Shown piece after piece: positions 60,454-64,000 of a stretch of DNA of 64,000 nucleotides (the stretch's first letter is position 1; each line of letters starts with the position of its first letter). This DNA is from Pararhizobium polonicum (lineage in GTDB: Bacteria > Pseudomonadota > Alphaproteobacteria > Rhizobiales > Rhizobiaceae), in assembly GCF_001687365.1 (NCBI RefSeq), contig NZ_LGLV01000021.1, forward strand, positions 1-64,000, given 5' to 3'. The position numbers and the translations under genes are program-made. Below the pieces are notes generated by a model that was not told where the DNA came from, did not search any database, and saw only the letters and a list, made by a program, of their open reading frames with translations.

Positions 60454-61983
60454 ATGAAGCAATATCTTTTGGGGCTCGATGCCGGAAACACCGTCATCAA
60501 GGCGGTGATTTTCGATCGGGCGGGCAACGAAATCGCCTATGCCTGCGAGGAGGGACACAGCCGCATGCCGAGCCCGGGGCATGTCGAGCGCGGGCTCGAC
60601 GAGTTGTGGGCGAATGCGCGGCAGGTTATCCGCGCCTGCATCGAAAAGGCCAAGATCCAGCCGGAGGAGATCGCGGCGATCGGTTGCGCCGGGCATGGCA
60701 ACGGCCTCTATGCGCTCGACCGCGACGGCGCTCCGCTGCTCGGCATTCAGTCGCTCGATACACGGGCGTCCGGGCTGGTGGATGAATGGCGGGAGCAGGG
60801 CGTCGGCGAGCGGACCTATCCGATTGCCCGCCAGCGTCCGTGGCCATCGCAGACGCCGACCTTGCTCGCCTGGCTGAAACGTCACCGGCCGGAGCAGTTC
60901 AGCCGCATCGGCACAGTGTTCTTCTCCAAGGATTTCATCGTCAACCGCCTGACCGGCGAGCGTGTCAGCGAAGTGTCCGACATGTCGGGTGCCGGTCTGC
61001 TGGATCTTGCAACCCGCCGCTACGACAGGGCGTTGATGGAGGCTTATGGTCTTGGCGATTGCATGGACCTCCTGCCACCGCTGATCGAAAGCGCCGATAT
61101 CGCCGGCACAGTCACGGAAGAGGTGGCGGCGCAAACCGGGCTTGCCGCCGGTACGCCCGTGGTCGGCGGGCTGTTCGACGTCGTCGCCTCGGCGCTCGGC
61201 TCTGGCGTCACGCGCACCGGCAGCGCCTCGGTCATTGCCGGTACCTGGAGCATCAATCAGGTCATCATCGACAGTCCCGACCTCGAGGGACCGGTCTTCA
61301 TGGCCTCGACTTTCGACCGCAGCCGCTACATGGCGATGGAAAACAGCGCTACCTCGGCTGCCAATCTCGAATGGCTAGTCAAGGAGTTCTTCGAAGGCGA
61401 GCATGCGGAGGGCGTCTCGCCCTTCGATGCCTGCTGTGCACTGGCAGGCGCAATCGAGCCTGCGGCGGACGATCCGCTCTACCATCCGTATCTCTACGGC
61501 GCCCAGCAGGACGGCCATGCGCGGGCCGGTTTCTACGGTATTGCCGGTTGGCACACCAAGGGGCATCTGGTTCGCGCGCTGCTCGAAGGCGTCGCCTTCG
61601 GCCACCGGGCGCATATCGAGACGATCCGCAATGCCGGTGCCGTCTTCAACGAAGCGGTGCTGTCGGGCGGCGGGTCGCGCAGCCTGATCTGGCCACAGAT
61701 CTTCGCTGATGTGCTGGGGGTGCCGGTCTCCGTTGCACGGTCGCGTGAAACGGGCGCGCTGGGAGCAGCCATCGCGGCCGGGACCGGCGTCGGCATCTTC
61801 TCCGATTTCGGGGAGGGCGCGGCGGCGATGGTGCGCACGGAGCGGTTCTATCGCCCGGATATCTCGCTTGAGCGCCACTACGCCCGGCGATACGGTCTCT
61901 ATCGGGATATCGCCGATGCCATGGCGCCGCTGTGGCGGCGTCTGACGGCGGAACCGGGAGCGGCCACTCATCACCAATCTTGA
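60454..61983 (+). CDS. FGGY-family polyol/sugar kinase (EryA/LyxK-like)
   Basis: A 509-residue kinase. LGLDAGNTVIKAVIFDRAGN at the start, CAGHGNGLYALDRDG, GLFDVVASALGSGV, and SVIAGTWSINQVI (phosphate site). Near the end are LSGGGSRSLIWPQIFADVLG with SRETGALGAAIAAGTGVG, the full FGGY signature. The ATG at 60454 has GGGAGGGG. As the last enzyme gene of the operon it would phosphorylate the imported polyol for the GlpD-like dehydrogenase. Erythritol kinase and L-xylulose kinase are the nearest relatives I recall; the substrate is open. Confidence 0.9.
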   Translation: MKQYLLGLDAGNTVIKAVIFDRAGNEIAYACEEGHSRMPSPGHVERGLDELWANARQVIRACIEKAKIQPEEIAAIGCAGHGNGLYALDRDGAPLLGIQSLDTRASGLVDEWREQGVGERTYPIARQRPWPSQTPTLLAWLKRHRPEQFSRIGTVFFSKDFIVNRLTGERVSEVSDMSGAGLLDLATRRYDRALMEAYGLGDCMDLLPPLIESADIAGTVTEEVAAQTGLAAGTPVVGGLFDVVASALGSGVTRTGSASVIAGTWSINQVIIDSPDLEGPVFMASTFDRSRYMAMENSATSAANLEWLVKEFFEGEHAEGVSPFDACCALAGAIEPAADDPLYHPYLYGAQQDGHARAGFYGIAGWHTKGHLVRALLEGVAFGHRAHIETIRNAGAVFNEAVLSGGGSRSLIWPQIFADVLGVPVSVARSRETGALGAAIAAGTGVGIFSDFGEGAAAMVRTERFYRPDISLERHYARRYGLYRDIADAMAPLWRRLTAEPGAATHHQS

Positions 61984-62099
61984 CGGCCGCGATGAAAGTC
62001 TGACGAATGGCGGTTTCCAGATGCGCAGCGGGTCGCTGCGCGTCTTGTCAGACGATCTGTACGAAACGGCTGCGGCCGGTACCCGGAGGGATTGACAGG

Positions 62100-62582
62100 A
62101 TGGCTACGCTTTTTCCCTTGCTGATCTTTTCGGCGGCGCTCGGTGCCGGCATCAATGCCGGCCTGTTCTTCATCTTCTCCGTCTGCATCATGGGCGCGCT
62201 CGGACGTCTACCCGCCGAGCAGGGCATCGCCGCCATGCAGGCGATCAACGTGGTGATCCTCAATCCGCTGTTCCTGCTGGTCTTCATGGGAACGGCGGTT
62301 CTGTCGCTGGTTCTTGTGGCCGGCGGGTTCGTCTATGGCGGCCCGGCGCGTCTGTATCTGATCGCCGGCGGGCTGCTTTTCCTTGCCGGCACGATGCTGG
62401 TGACGATGGTGTTCAACGTGCCGATGAACAATGCGCTTGAGGCGCTGCAACCCGGCAGCGAAGAGGCCACCCGCCTGTGGTCATCGACCTATCTTGTCGA
62501 CTGGGTGCGGTGGAATCATCTGCGGACGCTGTCGTCCATCGGCGCGCTCGGCTGTTTCATCATGGCGTTTCGCGCAGCCTGA
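62100..62582 (+). CDS. DUF1772-like four-helix membrane protein
   Basis: A 160-residue membrane protein with four predicted helices (LFPLLIFSAALGAGINAGLFF, then NPLFLLVFMGTAVLSLVLVAGG, then YLIAGGLLFLAGTMLVTMVFN, then the C-terminal LRTLSSIGALGCFIMAF). NVPMNNAL and WVRWNHLRT are typical of the DUF1772 (anthrone-oxygenase-like) group. The ATG at 62100 follows a GGAGGG; the frame upstream is not plausible. Its link to the polyol operon (116-bp gap) is uncertain. Confidence 0.8.
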   Translation: MATLFPLLIFSAALGAGINAGLFFIFSVCIMGALGRLPAEQGIAAMQAINVVILNPLFLLVFMGTAVLSLVLVAGGFVYGGPARLYLIAGGLLFLAGTMLVTMVFNVPMNNALEALQPGSEEATRLWSSTYLVDWVRWNHLRTLSSIGALGCFIMAFRAA

Positions 62583-62591
62583 CCGGCTGTA

Positions 62592-63818
62592 TTAACCGAT
62601 GGCGTTGGCCCGGGTCTTCAGGATGGCGGAAAACCGCGGGTCGAAGGCGCGGCTGATCGGTTCGGCGGCGGCTCCGAGCGCAACGGACCATGGATCGGTC
62701 ATTCCCAGCTGCAGGCGCGGCGCGGACCGGTCCGGGCGGTCGGCGATCGACGGCAGCAGTGGAGGAATGGCCTCGAACAGCTTGCGGGTGAGGATCTCCG
62801 GCCCGCTGGAACACAGGATGACGGTCTGCGGATCGAAGATCGTCTCGATCAGCTGTACGCCCCAGCGCAATTCTTCAGCGGCGTCATCGATCCATGACGC
62901 AACCGCCGGATCGTCCTTGTTCACCAATACATTCAGCCGCTCATGCAGGCCCGGCTCGGCCGGATCGGCGCCGAGGTGCTGGTAGAGCGAGGCGAGCGAG
63001 GCGCGGTGTTCGAGCGACGCCTGCGCCGGGCGCCGGGCGCTGGGCGGCAAAAGCACCATGCCGATTTCGCCGGCATTGCCGTTGCCACCTGCGTAGAGTT
63101 CACCGTTGAGGATCAGCCCGGCGCCGATGCCGTAGCCGATATAGAGGCAGACGGCGTGATCGATGCCATGGGCGGCGCCGACCATGCGCTCGGCGGTGGC
63201 GCAGGCAGAGGCGTCGTTCTGCAGGGCGACTTCCAGTCCGGTTCCGGCGGCGAGCGTTTCCAGCAGGGGAAAATTCTGCCAGGCGGCCATCATCCACGGA
63301 TCGTCATGATCGATGGCAAGGCCGAACGGCCCTGGCATGGCGACGCCGAGGCCGACAAGCCGCTTTTCCGCTTGGTCGGCGATGCCGGCAAGTTCGGTCC
63401 GGGTGTGTTCGATGAGGTCGAGAATGACCTTGGCGCCATGGGCGGGGCCACCCGGCGGCAGGTTCGCCTGGGCGCGCACCAAAACGGTGCCGACGAGATC
63501 GACAGCGATTGCGCGGGTGACGTGCCGGTCGATTTGCAGGCCGATGGCAAAGGCGCCGTCCGGGACCAGCCGGTAGGGGGTCGAGGGCTGGCCGCGGCCG
63601 TTGCGCACGGCTGCCAGCGACACCACCAGCCCATCCTGTTCCAGATCTTCGATGATGTTGGATACCGTCTGCTTGGTGAGCTTCGTCGCCCGGGCGAGAT
63701 CGGCGCGCGACAGCTGTCCGTTCAGCCGCAGCGCATCGATCATGACGCGGCGGTTGTGGGCGCTCGTGCCTTCCTGATTGGTGCCGCTCTTGGCCCGGAT
63801 CGGCCGCATCTCGTTCAT
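62592..63818 (-). CDS. ROK-family transcriptional regulator (NagC/XylR-like)
   Basis: A 408-residue regulator. The N-terminal winged helix is at about residues 20-75 (SRADLARATKLTKQTVSNIIEDLEQDGLV). The ROK domain has GLGVAMPGPFGLAID, NDASACATAE and YIGYGIGAGLILNGELYAGGNGNAGEIG. The Cys cluster that binds zinc in typical ROK proteins is absent after GEIGMVLL. The ATG at 63818 has AGGAA; a 51-residue extension in the frame overlaps its own promoter. It converges with the DUF1772-like gene; its target is probably itself and the unseen gene right of the window. Confidence 0.88.
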   Translation of the reverse strand: MNEMRPIRAKSGTNQEGTSAHNRRVMIDALRLNGQLSRADLARATKLTKQTVSNIIEDLEQDGLVVSLAAVRNGRGQPSTPYRLVPDGAFAIGLQIDRHVTRAIAVDLVGTVLVRAQANLPPGGPAHGAKVILDLIEHTRTELAGIADQAEKRLVGLGVAMPGPFGLAIDHDDPWMMAAWQNFPLLETLAAGTGLEVALQNDASACATAERMVGAAHGIDHAVCLYIGYGIGAGLILNGELYAGGNGNAGEIGMVLLPPSARRPAQASLEHRASLASLYQHLGADPAEPGLHERLNVLVNKDDPAVASWIDDAAEELRWGVQLIETIFDPQTVILCSSGPEILTRKLFEAIPPLLPSIADRPDRSAPRLQLGMTDPWSVALGAAAEPISRAFDPRFSAILKTRANAIG

Positions 63819-63840
63819 CCCGCAAATTCCTCTTGACACT

Positions 63841-63882
63841 ATTAGAATATTGAAGAAGAAATAAGTCAATGCAATTGACTTA
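63841..63882 (-). promoter_or_regulatory. ROK gene promoter with overlapping perfect palindrome
   Basis: On the - strand, TTGACT (63869-63864) and TCTAAT (63846-63841) are 17 bp apart: a good sigma-70 promoter with a start about 16 nt before the ROK ATG. TAAGTCAAT (63862-63870) and ATTGACTTA (63874-63882) form a 9-bp-armed perfect palindrome with a 3-bp centre that covers the -35 element. It is the likely autoregulatory operator. Confidence 0.7.
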
Positions 63883-64000
63883 ATGAAGGAGCCGCAGAGC
63901 TCCAAGGGAACGAAACGGCCGGAGATCACTCCTAGTGGCCGTGCGAGACTTCGACAAGGCATGCCGGACACCGCTCTTGCGCGGTGTGCGGAACGGTGTG

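Noticed and set aside
52057..61983. Canonical erythritol (ery) operon
   Set aside because: A SorC regulator, GlpD-like dehydrogenase and FGGY kinase are present, but the ketose-phosphate isomerases are absent and a class I aldolase and aldo/keto reductase are present instead.
63968..63987. Terminator at the right edge
   Set aside because: ACACCGC and GCGGTGT can pair around six bases, but no T-run is visible before the window ends and no gene context is available.
1..64000. CRISPR arrays, tRNA or rRNA genes, insertion sequences
   Set aside because: No regularly spaced direct repeats, cloverleaf with CCA-adjacent ends, rRNA segments or transposase reading frames were noticed on either strand.

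Overview
The window looks like a chromosome or chromid segment of a plant-associated alphaproteobacterium of the Rhizobiaceae (Rhizobium/Agrobacterium type). The support is the dense set of ABC-uptake-plus-catabolism operons with LacI, SorC, GntR and ROK regulators, the high GC content, the third-position GC bias, and intergenic palindromic repeats of the kind common in these genomes (6619-6656, 7620-7730, 60341-60390). I saw no rRNA, tRNA, CRISPR array, transposase or integrase.

Region A (1-19082) is a surface-glycan locus and looks less GC-rich than the rest. It opens on the + strand with an acyl-carrier protein, an AMP-forming acyl ligase, a FabG-like reductase and a GNAT-like acyltransferase in a tightly coupled cassette. 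UDP-GlcNAc 2-epimerase (wecB) and UDP-ManNAc dehydrogenase (wecC) follow. On the - strand lie a duplicated FlbD-like small protein, an exported beta-helix (pectate-lyase/tailspike-like) protein with a small partner, and an eight-gene run transcribed from 19082 down to 10520. That run encodes two predicted glycosyltransferases, neuB, neuC, a second GNAT-like protein homologous to the first, a polysaccharide deacetylase, neuA and an Asp2-like alpha/beta-hydrolase candidate. Together these genes should make and decorate a nonulosonic (sialic-type) acid glycan, plausibly with an ACP-delivered acyl group.

Region B (19559-30576) is a pectin/unsaturated-uronide utilisation operon on the - strand: GH105 hydrolase, kduI, an 827-residue protein of unrecognised family, a binding protein, two MalF/MalG-type permeases, an MsmK-type ATPase and kduD. 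A LacI-type regulator is divergent. A quinone oxidoreductase/HxlR pair separates this from region C.

Region C (32108-42118) has a FadR/GntR regulator divergent from an operon of an AA_synth protein, an alpha/beta hydrolase, a flavin reductase, an LLM flavin monooxygenase, an aldehyde dehydrogenase, a NIPSNAP protein and a polyamine-type ABC transporter. The set resembles the N-heterocycle ring-opening pathway known for trigonelline.

Region D (42127-51111) has a LacI regulator divergent from a ribose-type ABC transporter, a ketose 3-epimerase-like protein, an FGGY kinase and a class II aldolase: uptake and splitting of an unidentified sugar. A small membrane-anchored tyrosine-phosphatase-like protein follows on the other strand.

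Region E (52057-62582) has a ribose-type ABC transporter, a SorC-family regulator, an aldo/keto reductase, a GlpD/EryB-like dehydrogenase, a class I aldolase and an FGGY kinase. This is a coherent polyol route (polyol -> polyol phosphate -> ketose phosphate -> DHAP plus aldehyde). A DUF1772-like membrane protein and a convergent ROK regulator with a palindromic promoter close the window. All functional assignments come from reading the sequence; no database search was run.
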